Below are positions 15,988 through 25,001 of a DNA stretch of 64,000 nucleotides, piece by piece. The translations under genes and the position numbers were made by a program. The notes beneath the pieces are model-generated. The model saw nothing but the letters and a program-made list of their open reading frames with translations. It searched no databases and had not been told where the DNA came from. The DNA lies in NCBI RefSeq assembly GCF_049800835.1, contig NZ_JBNAFU010000005.1, forward strand, positions 186,001-250,000, in the 5' to 3' direction. The DNA is from Dinoroseobacter sp049800835 (GTDB lineage: Bacteria; Pseudomonadota; Alphaproteobacteria; Rhodobacterales; Rhodobacteraceae). Numbering within the stretch: the first letter of the stretch is position 1; each line of letters begins with the position of its first letter.

Positions 15988-16204
15988 TGACCGCCCTACA
16001 CTGCTTGTAAGCACTGTTCTAGTTTTCTCATTTTGTTCTCATTTAGCATTTATTCGATTGCAGAACCATAGAATTTTCCGAGACCCTTCCATTCGTTCCC
16101 CATTTCAACGTCTGCTTTCTTAACGCGAAGAGCTTAACGTTACACCCACAACGAACTTCCGCTTCTCGCCGTACGCTCGCCACAACCTTTTAGTGTAACG
16201 CCAG

Positions 16205-17191
16205 CTACGCAGCGATTGCTTTGACGCGCCGTTCGTATCGTTCAAACGCCTCACGCATTTCAGGCATGTAGGTGTGTCGGTTATAAACAGCCGCAACACC
16301 TGAAACTGTTCCGGATCGATGATCAAGAATGCGTTCCGTCACATGCAGTGGAACCCCGAGGGCCGCACAGTTCGTCGAAAACGTACGCCTGAGGTCGTGG
16401 ATCGTCCAAGGCTCAAGTGGGACATGTCGATCAAGCCGACGCTTGGCATTTGACCAACCATTGAACGGTTGTACGGGCAACAGTTTGGAAACTGCATCGG
16501 TGAGCGGAATGACGTGCTCTCGCTTCCCTTTCATGCCTTCCGCTTCGAATACGATTGTTTGGTCTTTGCAGGTGTAATTCTTCCATTGACCGATCCGTTG
16601 GCCCGTAAGGATCTGCAGTTTTAGGTAGTCGCTGTATGGCGGGTAGTCATATAACCAGACCTGCCTGAGTTCATCGTCGTTTAGAACACGACTGCGTTCT
16701 CCGAAGACAACAGGGATATGCTGGAACGGGTTACGGTCTGTGATCTCGTTGCGCACGCACCAATTGAAGAAAGCTTTCCAAGTTTTGATCGCTTGTGGAT
16801 CGCCCAGATCGATGTCGCGTCTGGTTATGTCAGCCAGTTGTTTTTCTGGTGCTTTATCGAGGTGTCGGCGGTATTCGCGCAGCGTGTTGTGCCGCAAGCG
16901 GTCGTTGGCATCGTCCAGAAAGACGGAAATTGTCTCTCTTGTCCCTTTCAGGCTTCGCATCCGTGGCTTGGCTGCGAGGACGAGTTTCGCTTCTTGCCTC
17001 GCAGTTCTCAGAGACATGTCTGGGTACTTTCCGAGCGTGACCAATCGACGGTCTTTGCCGAACATCACTATGAAAGATTTAGACTTTGCGGAGCAACGCA
17101 CGCCGAAACCAGGTGTGTTTTCATCCCAGTATTTTTTGCTGCCCTTGGCTTGCAGCGGCAGCGCACGAAGAGAAACGTCTGTCAGGCGCAT
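16205..17191 (-). CDS. P4-type tyrosine integrase
   Basis: Chosen start ATG at 17191 (MRLTDVSLRALPLQ); a GTG at 17236 would add 15 residues. The product is about 328 residues, a usual size for this group. An N-terminal DUF4102-like arm-binding region (GFGVRCSAKSKSFIVMFG, LGKYPDMSL) is followed by the core and catalytic domains: Arg in LTGQRIGQWKNY, Lys in GMKGKREHVIPL, HDLRRTFST, LDHRSG and the Tyr in VYNRHTY. Its 5' end lies about 140 bp from a tRNA-Arg fragment, its probable attachment site. It would insert or excise the island to the left. Confidence 0.9.
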   Translation of the reverse strand: MRLTDVSLRALPLQAKGSKKYWDENTPGFGVRCSAKSKSFIVMFGKDRRLVTLGKYPDMSLRTARQEAKLVLAAKPRMRSLKGTRETISVFLDDANDRLRHNTLREYRRHLDKAPEKQLADITRRDIDLGDPQAIKTWKAFFNWCVRNEITDRNPFQHIPVVFGERSRVLNDDELRQVWLYDYPPYSDYLKLQILTGQRIGQWKNYTCKDQTIVFEAEGMKGKREHVIPLTDAVSKLLPVQPFNGWSNAKRRLDRHVPLEPWTIHDLRRTFSTNCAALGVPLHVTERILDHRSGTVSGVAAVYNRHTYMPEMREAFERYERRVKAIAA

Positions 17192-17333
17192 GGCAAATTT
17201 TGTCTCTTTTTTGTCTCTCAAATCTACGATCAACACCTATCAGGTATGGGTATGCATGAGAAGGCGCTCACGCCTAAGTCATTGAAAAATATTAATTCTG
17301 TTTTTGTATGAGGAGCTATGGTCAAGTCAGCAT

Positions 17334-17376
17334 CCCCTTAGGAGGGGGCTGCTCTATCCAGTTGAGCCACGGGGCC
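17334..17376 (-). pseudogene. 5' half of tRNA-Arg(CCT), truncated at an integration site
   Basis: On the minus strand the sequence reads as acceptor 5' arm GGCCCCG, D-arm GCTC...GAGC, and the anticodon arm GCCCC-CTCCTAA-GGGG with anticodon CCT, then departs from tRNA sequence after 17334 with no T-arm or 3' acceptor strand. The break falls right at the anticodon stem, a known target for P4-type integrases, and an integrase lies directly downstream. So this is probably the right attachment site of the island; the matching 3' half may lie beyond the left edge. Confidence 0.75.
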
Positions 17377-17568
17377 ACACCATGTGTCAGAGACATAACG
17401 ACGAGCGGTTCAGCTGTCACGGATCAATTGGAACAGCGCCCTACACCCCTAAGCTGAACTTCCCGCAAGTCTTTATCGCTTCGTCATCTGACCGTCATGA
17501 AGCCGATACACAGCCTGCGTACCCAAGAAAAAATCGCGCGACACACCACAAACCGTGCATCCGAGGCC

Positions 17569-18696
17569 ATGAGACAGTTCCTTCCCTCTTTGCGCCTGGT
17601 CGGCGCAGACGCCCTGCGCGACGGCGCCTTGCAGGCGCGGTCAGTGGCGATCGAGGGCGGTCGCATCGCGAAGGGTCCGTTCCCGGAGGTAGACGTTTCC
17701 GGCTATCTCGTGCTCCCCGGCATTGTCGATCTCGAACGACCGGTTGACGCCGTACCGCGACCTGCGAGCTGCGCCGGTGCGCCGACATGGGATGACGTGG
17801 AGGTCCACACCGGGATTGATGGCGTGACGACCGCCATGGTTCGGCAAAACTGGAACTGGGCAAGCGGGATAGATGACCGGGAAGCCGCGCTCTCATCGCT
17901 GAGCGCGCTGCGTAAATGGCGGCGCGGGACTGGCACGGACCTGCGCATTCAGTTGCACGTGGAAACACACCTGATGGACTGGGAAGCCGCTGTTCACGAA
18001 CACGCGGATGGCGAGACCGTATCACAGGTCATCTTTCGGAACCGGCTTGGCCAGGCGATGGCCGAGGCGACATTCCAGCGCGATGCCCGGCAGGCACATC
18101 TCAGGGCCCTGTCAAAACGGAGCCAGGACGTACCGAGATTCCTGTGCCGCCTTGCCGAAAACTTCGACAGGGTTGGCGTCCTTTACGGGTCGCAAGGGGA
18201 TCCTGATGGGGAGACGCGGGAGTTCTTTTCCATGATCGGGGGGCGGATCTGCCTGCGTCCTGCGACACGGGCCGCAGCGGCGCTTGCGCGCGCAGTTGGT
18301 GATCCGGTTCTTCTATCGGCTTCCGACATCTTGCAGCCTTCGGATGCCAGCGCAGATTTCTCAGCCGAACGGTTCGTAACAACCTACAAAAACAGTGCGC
18401 TGGTTTCCCAGGGACGCCCCGGATGCCTGGTCCAGGCCGCTTTCCATCTTGTCGGCAAGGGAGGGATGACGCTTGCCGATGCATGGTCTCTGGTATCGAC
18501 GCGACCTGCCGAGATCGCCCGTCTGCCGGACCGCGGGCGTATCGCCTATGGGCAGCGTGCGGATCTTGTCATCGTGCATCCGCACACCAGAAAGGTTCAC
18601 GCAACACTCGCTGGCGGGTGCCTGACCTACGCAACGGATGAGTTGGCAGCGCGTTTCGCGGACCTGCCCTCTGTGTTTGAACACGCCGCCGAGTAG
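17569..18696 (+). CDS. PhnM-like amidohydrolase, metal-site motif degenerate
   Basis: A 375-residue protein from ATG 17569 (GAGG just upstream); an earlier in-frame start gives a basic, unlikely extension. It follows the PhnM (alpha-D-ribose 1-methylphosphonate 5-triphosphate diphosphatase) plan: LRLVGADALRDGAL, VSGYLVLPGIVDLE, GIDGVTTAMVRQNW, LRIQLHVETH, and a C-terminal DRGRIAYGQRADLVIV. But the metal-binding HxD expected after LPGIVDL is absent (DLERPVDAVP). It may be inactive or act on something else. It is not next to other phn genes in this window. Confidence 0.65.
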   Translation: MRQFLPSLRLVGADALRDGALQARSVAIEGGRIAKGPFPEVDVSGYLVLPGIVDLERPVDAVPRPASCAGAPTWDDVEVHTGIDGVTTAMVRQNWNWASGIDDREAALSSLSALRKWRRGTGTDLRIQLHVETHLMDWEAAVHEHADGETVSQVIFRNRLGQAMAEATFQRDARQAHLRALSKRSQDVPRFLCRLAENFDRVGVLYGSQGDPDGETREFFSMIGGRICLRPATRAAAALARAVGDPVLLSASDILQPSDASADFSAERFVTTYKNSALVSQGRPGCLVQAAFHLVGKGGMTLADAWSLVSTRPAEIARLPDRGRIAYGQRADLVIVHPHTRKVHATLAGGCLTYATDELAARFADLPSVFEHAAE

Positions 18697-18704
18697 TTTG
18701 ATCG

Positions 18705-19931
18705 CTATCTGCCGGCGACTGCCGGAGTGTCCTCGCGCGGGACAATCACGGCCTGGCCGCTGACCATGGCATCGATTTCCGCATGCCCATAGCCCAGTTC
18801 CAGCAACACTTCTCGCGTATGCTGCCCTAGAACAGGTGCAGGGCACCGGACGCCGCCCGGCGTCTTGGAAAACTTGACTGGGAGGCCCAGCGTCTTCGTC
18901 GGGCCGGCAACCGGGTGATCCAATGCGACAATCATCTCGCGGGCCTTTGCCTGCGGATCGGCGTGCATTTCCGTTACTGACAGCACCGGTCCAGCAGGCA
19001 AGCCGATCGCTTCCATCTGCTCAAGCAGAGAGGCCGTCGTGCAGGTCTTCGTATGATTTTCGATCAGGGGTACAAGTGCGTCCAAGTTGACCCGTCGGTC
19101 CTTGTTCGTGGCAAAGCGCGGATCGTTTGCCAGTTCCGGGGCATCGAGTATCTGGATAAGGCGTTCCCAGTTCTTCTGGTTTGCGGCACCGATATTGATG
19201 TAGCCATCCGCTGTTCGGAACGCCTGATACGGTGCGTTGATCGGGTGCGCGGAGCCTTCGGGACCGGGTGCGACGCCCGTGGCAAAGGCAATGGCGGATT
19301 GCCAGTAGGTCTGTGTGATTGCGGCCTCGAACAATGACGTATCAACCCGCTGCCCCTGCCCCGTCTGGAGCGCATGCGCATAGGCAGATGCGACGCCCAT
19401 TGCCGCGATGATGCCGGAGGTGATGTCCGAGATCGGCGCGCCGGGTTTGACAGGCGGGCGGCCCGGCCCCTCGCCCGTGATCGACATCAACCCCGACATG
19501 CCTTGGGCAATCAGGTCGAAGCCTCCGCGGTGCGCATAAGGCCCTGTGCGACCGAAGCCGGAGATTTCGCAATAGATCAGCTTCGGGTTCTCTGCGTGCA
19601 GCGTCTCGTAGCCGAGGCCCAGCCGCTCCATCGTTCCCATGCGGTAATTCTCGATCACAACGTCCGCGTCAGCGAGCAGCTTGTGCAGAACCTCTACGGC
19701 CTCGGGATCCTTGAGGTTCAGCGCGATGCCGCGCTTGCCGCGGTTCATCATCATGTAGGCCGCGCTTTCACCGTTCACATCCGGCGGCAGGAACCGGCGG
19801 CTGTCATCGCCGTCGGGTTTCTCGACCTTGATGACCTCAGCCCCCATATCGGCCAACATCAATCCGCAGACCGGCCCCGCCATGATGTGGGCCAGTTCGA
19901 TCACCTTCATGCCGCTCAGGGGTCCGGGCAT
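18705..19931 (-). CDS. class III CoA-transferase (CaiB/BaiF family)
   Basis: A 408-residue protein of normal family length. Typical stretches: GMKVIELAHIMAGP at the N-terminus, LADMGAEVIKVEKPDGDD, DVVIENYRMGTMERLGLGYE, and GGFDLIAQGMSGLMSITG. It transfers CoA between organic acids or activates a carboxylate. The gene lies one base after the stop of the crotonase gene and with the TRAP transporter and aminotransferase in one minus-strand operon, so it probably activates the imported acid or a downstream product. The exact acid is not deducible. Confidence 0.85.
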   Translation of the reverse strand: MPGPLSGMKVIELAHIMAGPVCGLMLADMGAEVIKVEKPDGDDSRRFLPPDVNGESAAYMMMNRGKRGIALNLKDPEAVEVLHKLLADADVVIENYRMGTMERLGLGYETLHAENPKLIYCEISGFGRTGPYAHRGGFDLIAQGMSGLMSITGEGPGRPPVKPGAPISDITSGIIAAMGVASAYAHALQTGQGQRVDTSLFEAAITQTYWQSAIAFATGVAPGPEGSAHPINAPYQAFRTADGYINIGAANQKNWERLIQILDAPELANDPRFATNKDRRVNLDALVPLIENHTKTCTTASLLEQMEAIGLPAGPVLSVTEMHADPQAKAREMIVALDHPVAGPTKTLGLPVKFSKTPGGVRCPAPVLGQHTREVLLELGYGHAEIDAMVSGQAVIVPREDTPAVAGR

Positions 19932-19932
19932 G

Positions 19933-20709
19933 TCAGGTACCTGTCCAAACCGGCGGACGTTTGCCCAGGAACGCCTCCATCCCTTCGCGGAAGTCGGCGC
20001 TCATGTAAGTCATCTCGATCAGGTCGGCATCTTCGACCGTTGTTGCGGCACGGTTGCGGCGCAGGGCTTCCTTGGTGGCGCGCAAGGTCAGCGGGGCCAT
20101 GGCACCGACCTGTGCGGCAAGCTCCGAGGCCCGCGTCAGAAGCGCATTTTCGTCCGGCAGAACCTCGGAAACCAGACCGATGGCGTGCGCCTCTTCCGCG
20201 AGGACGAGCCGCGCGGTGAAGATCATCTCTCGCACGCGGCCTGCTCCCATCAAGTCCGACAGCCGCGCAAGGTTGCCAGCGGCGAGGCAGTTGCCCAAGG
20301 TGCGCGCGATCGGGAAGCCGAACTTGAGCCGTTCGGACGCGATCCGCAAATCGCAAACGGCGGCGATGGAGGCACCACCACCCGTACACGCCCCGTGAAT
20401 TGCCGCAATGGTGGGAAGCTTACACTGCTCGATCGCGGTCAGTACGGTTTCTATACGCGCCTCGTACTGCAACGCATCCTGGGTGGTCTCAAATGCGCGG
20501 AACTGTGTCATATCCGTTCCGGCAGCGAAGGCTTTGCCACCCTCGCCGGTTATGACTACAGCCTTGATCCCGGGCCGCTCATGGGCCGTTGCGCACATCT
20601 GTGCCAAACCTTCGTACATTGCGAAAGTCAGGGCATTGCGCGCCTCGGGCCGATTGAACGACACCCAGAGGGTGCCGTCCTTCTCAGTGCATAACAGTTC
20701 AGTTGCCAC
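19933..20709 (-). CDS. enoyl-CoA hydratase/isomerase family protein
   Basis: A 258-residue crotonase-fold protein with oxyanion-hole segments FAAGTDMTQF and HGACTGGGASIA, and the C-terminal lid region. The Glu of the usual PEI segment is replaced (FPIARTLGN), while the second Glu (VREMIF) is kept. It may therefore be an isomerase or lyase rather than a classic hydratase. It overlaps the dctM gene by 11 bases and precedes the CoA transferase gene; together they would process a CoA ester. Confidence 0.8.
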   Translation of the reverse strand: MATELLCTEKDGTLWVSFNRPEARNALTFAMYEGLAQMCATAHERPGIKAVVITGEGGKAFAAGTDMTQFRAFETTQDALQYEARIETVLTAIEQCKLPTIAAIHGACTGGGASIAAVCDLRIASERLKFGFPIARTLGNCLAAGNLARLSDLMGAGRVREMIFTARLVLAEEAHAIGLVSEVLPDENALLTRASELAAQVGAMAPLTLRATKEALRRNRAATTVEDADLIEMTYMSADFREGMEAFLGKRPPVWTGT

Positions 20710-21985
20710 CGTAGAAATACTCCACGAGGAAGAGCGGGATCGACGGAATGTAAGTACACATCAGGAGTACCGTAAGCAGCACCAGAATGAACCAGATGTT
20801 GACCTTGGATACTTCCCAGATGTTGGCCCTCGCCACCGCACAGGCGGTGATCAGAACGCTGGCCACCGGTGGCGTCTGCTGGCCGATAGCGAGGTTCAGC
20901 GTAACCACCAGCCCGAAGTGAATCGGGTTGATATCCGCCGCGATGATCAGAGGGATCACGATGGGCACAACAAGGATGATGGCAGCCGCAGAGTGCAGGA
21001 AGAACCCGATCACAAGGAAAAAGAAGTTCAGGATCAACAGGATGATCCACTTGTTGTCGGTAATGTTCAGGATGCCCTCGGCAATCTGCTGGGGCATCTG
21101 CGCCCGGGTCAGGAAGCCGCCCATGACGACCGACGCCGCGACCAGAACCATGACAACCGCTGTCTGCATACCACCGTCAAGCATCGCATTCTTGAGATGT
21201 TTCATGTCGACCTGGCGGTAGATCAGGCTGACCGCGATGGCGGCAAGGACCGCCAGACCTGCAGCCTCGGTCGCAGTGACGAAGCCACCAAAGATACCGC
21301 CCAGGATGATCACCGGCAGGGTGAATGCAGGCAGCGCGTCGACGAACGTCTCGCGCAGACGCTTGACGTTGAACGCTTCTTCCGTTGGCAGGTTATAGCG
21401 GCGTGCGAAGATATGGGCGACAAGCATCAGGCCGAATGCCCCCATCAGACCCGGCACGATACCAGCGACAAAAAGCTGCTCGACCGAAACGTTCGCGGAC
21501 GTCGCGTAGAGGATCATCGGGATCGACGGCGGGATGATGATGGCAAGTGACGCCGAGGACGACGTCACCGCCGCAGACAGCGCGCCCGAGTAGCCGCGTT
21601 TCTTCATCTGCGGGATCAGGACCGACCCCATCGCCGCCACATCTGCAACAGCCGACCCCGAGATCTCGGCAAAGAACAGCGACACGCCGATATTCACCAT
21701 CGCAAGACCGCCCCGGACAAAGCCGATGATGGCGGAGACGAAGTTGATCAGGCGGTCGGTGATGCCGCCCGCGTTCATGATCGCCCCGGCCAGCACGAAC
21801 ATCGGGATCGCGATCAATGAAAACTTCGTGGAGCCGTTGTACATATCGAGGGCAACGGTCACGAGCGCGCCTGTCCCTTCCATCACGATCAGTCCGAAGA
21901 TAGCGGACACGGCGAGCGCCACGGCGATAGGGATGTTGAGGCAGATCATTGCCACCATCGCCACGAAAATACCGAACATAAGCAT
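20699..21985 (-). CDS. dctM: TRAP transporter large permease subunit DctM
   Basis: A 428-residue membrane protein from ATG at 21985, which overlaps the dctQ stop (TGATG). About 12 hydrophobic segments are present, with characteristic stretches ILYATSANVSVEQLFVAG, GFVTATEAAGLAVL and IGQQTPPVASVLITACAVA. It is the pore-forming component of a tripartite ATP-independent periplasmic transporter driven by a sodium or proton gradient. Together with DctQ and DctP it forms a complete carboxylate importer of this catabolic locus. Confidence 0.93.
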   Translation of the reverse strand: MLMFGIFVAMVAMICLNIPIAVALAVSAIFGLIVMEGTGALVTVALDMYNGSTKFSLIAIPMFVLAGAIMNAGGITDRLINFVSAIIGFVRGGLAMVNIGVSLFFAEISGSAVADVAAMGSVLIPQMKKRGYSGALSAAVTSSSASLAIIIPPSIPMILYATSANVSVEQLFVAGIVPGLMGAFGLMLVAHIFARRYNLPTEEAFNVKRLRETFVDALPAFTLPVIILGGIFGGFVTATEAAGLAVLAAIAVSLIYRQVDMKHLKNAMLDGGMQTAVVMVLVAASVVMGGFLTRAQMPQQIAEGILNITDNKWIILLILNFFFLVIGFFLHSAAAIILVVPIVIPLIIAADINPIHFGLVVTLNLAIGQQTPPVASVLITACAVARANIWEVSKVNIWFILVLLTVLLMCTYIPSIPLFLVEYFYGGN

Positions 21986-22527
21986 CAGGCGTTCCCCGCT
22001 TTCTTCATTTCGTGCTCGACCTCTTCCTCGATCTCGGCGTGTTCGAGCGAGATGCCGGAAGCTGTCTTGGCCCAGTATTCGGGCAGGCTGAGCGCCTGGC
22101 AGATCAGGAACAGAACCGCGCCGATCGGGATGACTGACTGGGTAAACGTCACAGGCACCCAGGTCAGAGAGATCAAGTTCATCCCAGACATGACCTGAAG
22201 CACGGTGAAACCAGACCATGCGAGCAGGATGAAGAAGCCGGCCGTGACGGCCTCGGCGAAGGCCACGGCCCACATGCGCGCTGGCATCGGGATCGACAGC
22301 AGCACACTGTCAAACCCGATATGGCGGCGACGGAGTGCGGCAAGCGCCGCTCCATAATAGGTGATCCACGCCAGAAGGATGGCGGCCACCTCGTCGTACC
22401 AGCTGAAGCTGGACCCCGAGATGCGCCAGAGTACGGCGACGATGACAATGACGGTCAGGAACACCATCAGGAAGATGACAAACCATTCCAAGAGGGTCTC
22501 TAGGACCGTACGGACTGTGGCAAACAT
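21985..22527 (-). CDS. dctQ: TRAP transporter small permease subunit DctQ
   Basis: A 180-residue protein from ATG at 22527, preceded by AAGGAAG. It has four hydrophobic segments (about residues 12-34, 50-70, 88-110, 125-147) and a charged C-terminal tail (HAEIEEEVEHEMKKAG). The SWYDEVAAILLAWITYYGAA segment is typical of DctQ, the scaffold for the large subunit. A G/C-rich hairpin-like stretch around 22612-22632 separates it from dctP, which may keep the binding protein more abundant than the permease. Confidence 0.9.
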   Translation of the reverse strand: MFATVRTVLETLLEWFVIFLMVFLTVIVIVAVLWRISGSSFSWYDEVAAILLAWITYYGAALAALRRRHIGFDSVLLSIPMPARMWAVAFAEAVTAGFFILLAWSGFTVLQVMSGMNLISLTWVPVTFTQSVIPIGAVLFLICQALSLPEYWAKTASGISLEHAEIEEEVEHEMKKAGNA

Positions 22528-22647
22528 GGGGTCTTCCTTGCCAGAGGGCAAAAGGGATCCGGGCACCTTGCGGCGCCTGGACAAGATCGGTGTTTGGAAG
22601 GAATTCGGAGAGCCGCCCGCCTGGGCGGTGGCCCTCCGAAAAGAAAA

Positions 22648-23628
22648 TCAGGACCCGTCAGCCAGCGACTGGACCGTCTCGATCATCTCGCTTGCGCCCT
22701 CGACAGAGGAGGCAAATTCTTCGTAGATCGGTGCAGATGCAGCGACGAATGCGACCTTGTCGGCTTCATTCACCTCGACGCCGGCAGCCTTGATCACGTC
22801 AAGCAGTTCCGTCTCCAGGTTCGCCGCGATTTCATACACCGTGTCCTGTGTTTCAGTCCCGCAAGCTTCAAGCGCCGCGCGAACATCTTCCGGCCATTTC
22901 TGCCACTGGTTTTCAGCAACCAGAACATAGGCGGGTGTGTAAACATGGCCCGTGATCGACAGATAGCTCTGCACTTCCTGGAACTTTGCAGACGCAATCT
23001 GGGCGTAGGGGTTTTCCTGCCCGTCAATGACCTTTGTCTGCAAGGCGGTGAAGACCTCCGAGAAGGACATCGGTGTCGGGTTTGCCCCATACTGCTGGAA
23101 CATTTTCACGCGCCACTCACCGTTGGGCGTGCGCAGTTTCACGCCGGCCAGATCTTCGGGAGAGTTGATCGGGCGTACATTGTTCGTGATGTGGCGGAAG
23201 CCATTCTCCATATAGCCGATGATCCGGTATCCTTGGCTCAGAGCAGCTTCCTGGAACGTGTCACCCAGTGCAGCTTGCACGCGCTTCATGTGCTCGCGAT
23301 CGCGAATGATGTAGGGCATCTCGAAGATCCCGAACTCGGGCGCGACGGACGACATCACCGACGATGGCAGGGACATGTGCACCTGCCCAAGCTTGAGCTT
23401 TTGGAGCATTTCGCGGTCGTTGCCGAGCTGGCTGGCGCCAAAGGTCTGCACCTCGGCTGCGTCGCCAAGCTTGTCATTTGCGCACTGGGCAAACGCATTC
23501 ACCGAGGCTTCGAACAATGATCCGGGCGCCCCTACGTGGCCAAAACGCAGGGTCAGGTCTGCGGCCATGGCCGAGACGGGCAGTGTTGCGGCGACAGTCG
23601 CACCGAGCAGCATGGTTTTGAGTTTCAT
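22648..23628 (-). CDS. dctP: TRAP transporter substrate-binding protein DctP
   Basis: A 326-residue periplasmic protein with a signal peptide at residues 1-22 (MKLKTMLLGATVAATLPVSA, then MAAD). DctP family features: LRFGHVGAPGSLFEASVNAF, LGQVHMSLPSSVMSSVAPEF, and the carboxylate-binding Arg region LAGVKLRTPNGEWRVKMFQQ. It captures an organic acid in the periplasm for the DctQM permease. It is the first transporter gene after the aminotransferase gene in the minus-strand operon. Confidence 0.93.
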   Translation of the reverse strand: MKLKTMLLGATVAATLPVSAMAADLTLRFGHVGAPGSLFEASVNAFAQCANDKLGDAAEVQTFGASQLGNDREMLQKLKLGQVHMSLPSSVMSSVAPEFGIFEMPYIIRDREHMKRVQAALGDTFQEAALSQGYRIIGYMENGFRHITNNVRPINSPEDLAGVKLRTPNGEWRVKMFQQYGANPTPMSFSEVFTALQTKVIDGQENPYAQIASAKFQEVQSYLSITGHVYTPAYVLVAENQWQKWPEDVRAALEACGTETQDTVYEIAANLETELLDVIKAAGVEVNEADKVAFVAASAPIYEEFASSVEGASEMIETVQSLADGS

Positions 23629-23667
23629 CGGTTAATCCTCCCTGATTTCTTCCGATATATTTGAGTT

Positions 23668-24855
23668 TTATTCGGCCGCGAGGCGTGGTGCCTCCGCTGT
23701 CTTGAGATGTGCCATTGCGGCCATGACGCCCCCTTCTTCGTGGGGAACATTTGCTTTGGCCAGTCCCATTTCCACCCCCGACAGCGTTGCCACGAGCATA
23801 AGGTCATTGAAATCGCCAAGATGTCCAATGCGGAATACCTTGTCCGCCACTTTGCTGAGGCCGTTGCCAAGCGATATGTCGTATGCCTCGAGCGTTTTTG
23901 CCCGGAAGCTATCCGCAGAATGGCCCTCGGGCATCATCACTGCCGTCAGGACACCGCTTTCCTGCCCCTGCTGCGCACACAGCACCTCAAGCCCCCAGGC
24001 GCGAACCGCGGCACGCGCCGCTCGGCCGTGTCGTTGGTGACGCTCAAAGACGTTGTCCAGCCCTTCCTCATGCAGCATATCGATCGCTTCATTCAGTCCA
24101 TAGAGCAGGTTCGTCCCAGGGGTATACGGAAAGTAGCCGGTCTTGTTTGGGCCCAGCATGTCCTGCCAGTCCCAATAGGACCGCTGCATCGTGGCGGTTT
24201 TTGACACTTCGAGTGCGCGGTCGCTGGCCGCATTGAAGCTAAGCCCCGGCGGCAACATCAAACCTTTTTGCGAACCGGAGACGCACACGTCGACGCCCCA
24301 TTCGTCGAAGCGAAAGTCGACCGACGCCAGTCCGGAGATGGAGTCCACCATCAGCAACGCGGGGTGGCCCGCGGCATCAATCGCCTTGCGCACCTCGGCA
24401 ATCGGCGACACCGATCCGGTAGACGTTTCGTTGTGCACAACGCAGACGGCCTTGATCTCGTGCCCGGTGTCAGCGCGCAGGTGGTCTTCAATCGCCTGCG
24501 GATCCGCACCACCGCGCCAATCGCCCTCGATGAACTCGGGGTTCAAGCCGATTTTCTTGGCCATTTTCTGCCAGAGGGTCGCGAAATGCCCGGTTTCATA
24601 CATCAGCACCTTGTCGCCCGGCGACATGGTGTTCACCAAGGCCGCTTCCCATGCGCCAGTGCCGGACGACGGAAAGATGAATACGTTCTGGTCGGTCTTG
24701 AAGATCGACTTCATCCCTTCCAACGCCTTTTGACCTACAGCGGCAAAATCCGGGCCGCGATGGTCAATCGTTTGCATACTGATCGCGCGCAAGATGCGAT
24801 CCGGCACGGCACTCGGTCCCGGGATCTGCAAGAAATGGCGTCCGGCTTTCCGCAT
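23668..24855 (-). CDS. class V aminotransferase (serine-glyoxylate / alanine-glyoxylate type)
   Basis: A 395-residue protein from ATG at 24855, nine bases after a GGAGGAG; an in-frame ATG upstream at 24891 gives a longer form. Family marks: FLQIPGPSAVPDRIL, DHRGPDF, PSSGTGAWEAALV, and the PLP lysine Lys197 in SGSQKGLML. Such enzymes transfer amino groups between serine, alanine or aspartate and glyoxylate or pyruvate-type acceptors. It is divergent from the FAD/Fe-S dehydrogenase gene, with a palindrome between them, so both are likely under one regulator. Confidence 0.88.
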   Translation of the reverse strand: MRKAGRHFLQIPGPSAVPDRILRAISMQTIDHRGPDFAAVGQKALEGMKSIFKTDQNVFIFPSSGTGAWEAALVNTMSPGDKVLMYETGHFATLWQKMAKKIGLNPEFIEGDWRGGADPQAIEDHLRADTGHEIKAVCVVHNETSTGSVSPIAEVRKAIDAAGHPALLMVDSISGLASVDFRFDEWGVDVCVSGSQKGLMLPPGLSFNAASDRALEVSKTATMQRSYWDWQDMLGPNKTGYFPYTPGTNLLYGLNEAIDMLHEEGLDNVFERHQRHGRAARAAVRAWGLEVLCAQQGQESGVLTAVMMPEGHSADSFRAKTLEAYDISLGNGLSKVADKVFRIGHLGDFNDLMLVATLSGVEMGLAKANVPHEEGGVMAAMAHLKTAEAPRLAAE

Positions 24856-24953
24856 CTTGGACAACTCCTCCGTTGGTCTACGTGCTGCCATGGGCGTACC
24901 GGCTTCAAACCAGCGCCACATGGCACACGTTTCTTTTGTCGTTGCTAATACAA

Positions 24954-24971
24954 AATTATGAATTCATAATT
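24954..24971. promoter_or_regulatory. perfect 18-bp palindrome between divergent catabolic operons
   Basis: AATTATGAATTCATAATT reads the same on both strands and sits between the divergently transcribed aminotransferase operon and dehydrogenase operon, about 30 bp upstream of the latter's start. It is an excellent operator candidate. The GntR/FCD regulator encoded at the end of the plus-strand operon is the likeliest binder; the LacI-family regulator further on is a second option. Confidence 0.65.
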
Positions 24972-25001
24972 CAGTCAACCAAAAAGTTCGGGGAGGGTTC
25001 A

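Noticed and set aside
16015..16060. Possible SOS box upstream of the C5 methyltransferase
   Set aside because: Two GTTC words are present but their spacing is not seven bases, so the site does not fit the alphaproteobacterial LexA motif.
18361..18846. 161-residue minus-strand frame across the PhnM-like gene end
   Set aside because: Cysteine- and arginine-rich shadow of the real gene; it does not match any family and lacks a start context.
22612..22632. G/C-rich hairpin between dctP and dctQ
   Set aside because: The stem has a mismatch and no T-run, so it is not listed as a terminator, only mentioned as a possible attenuator.
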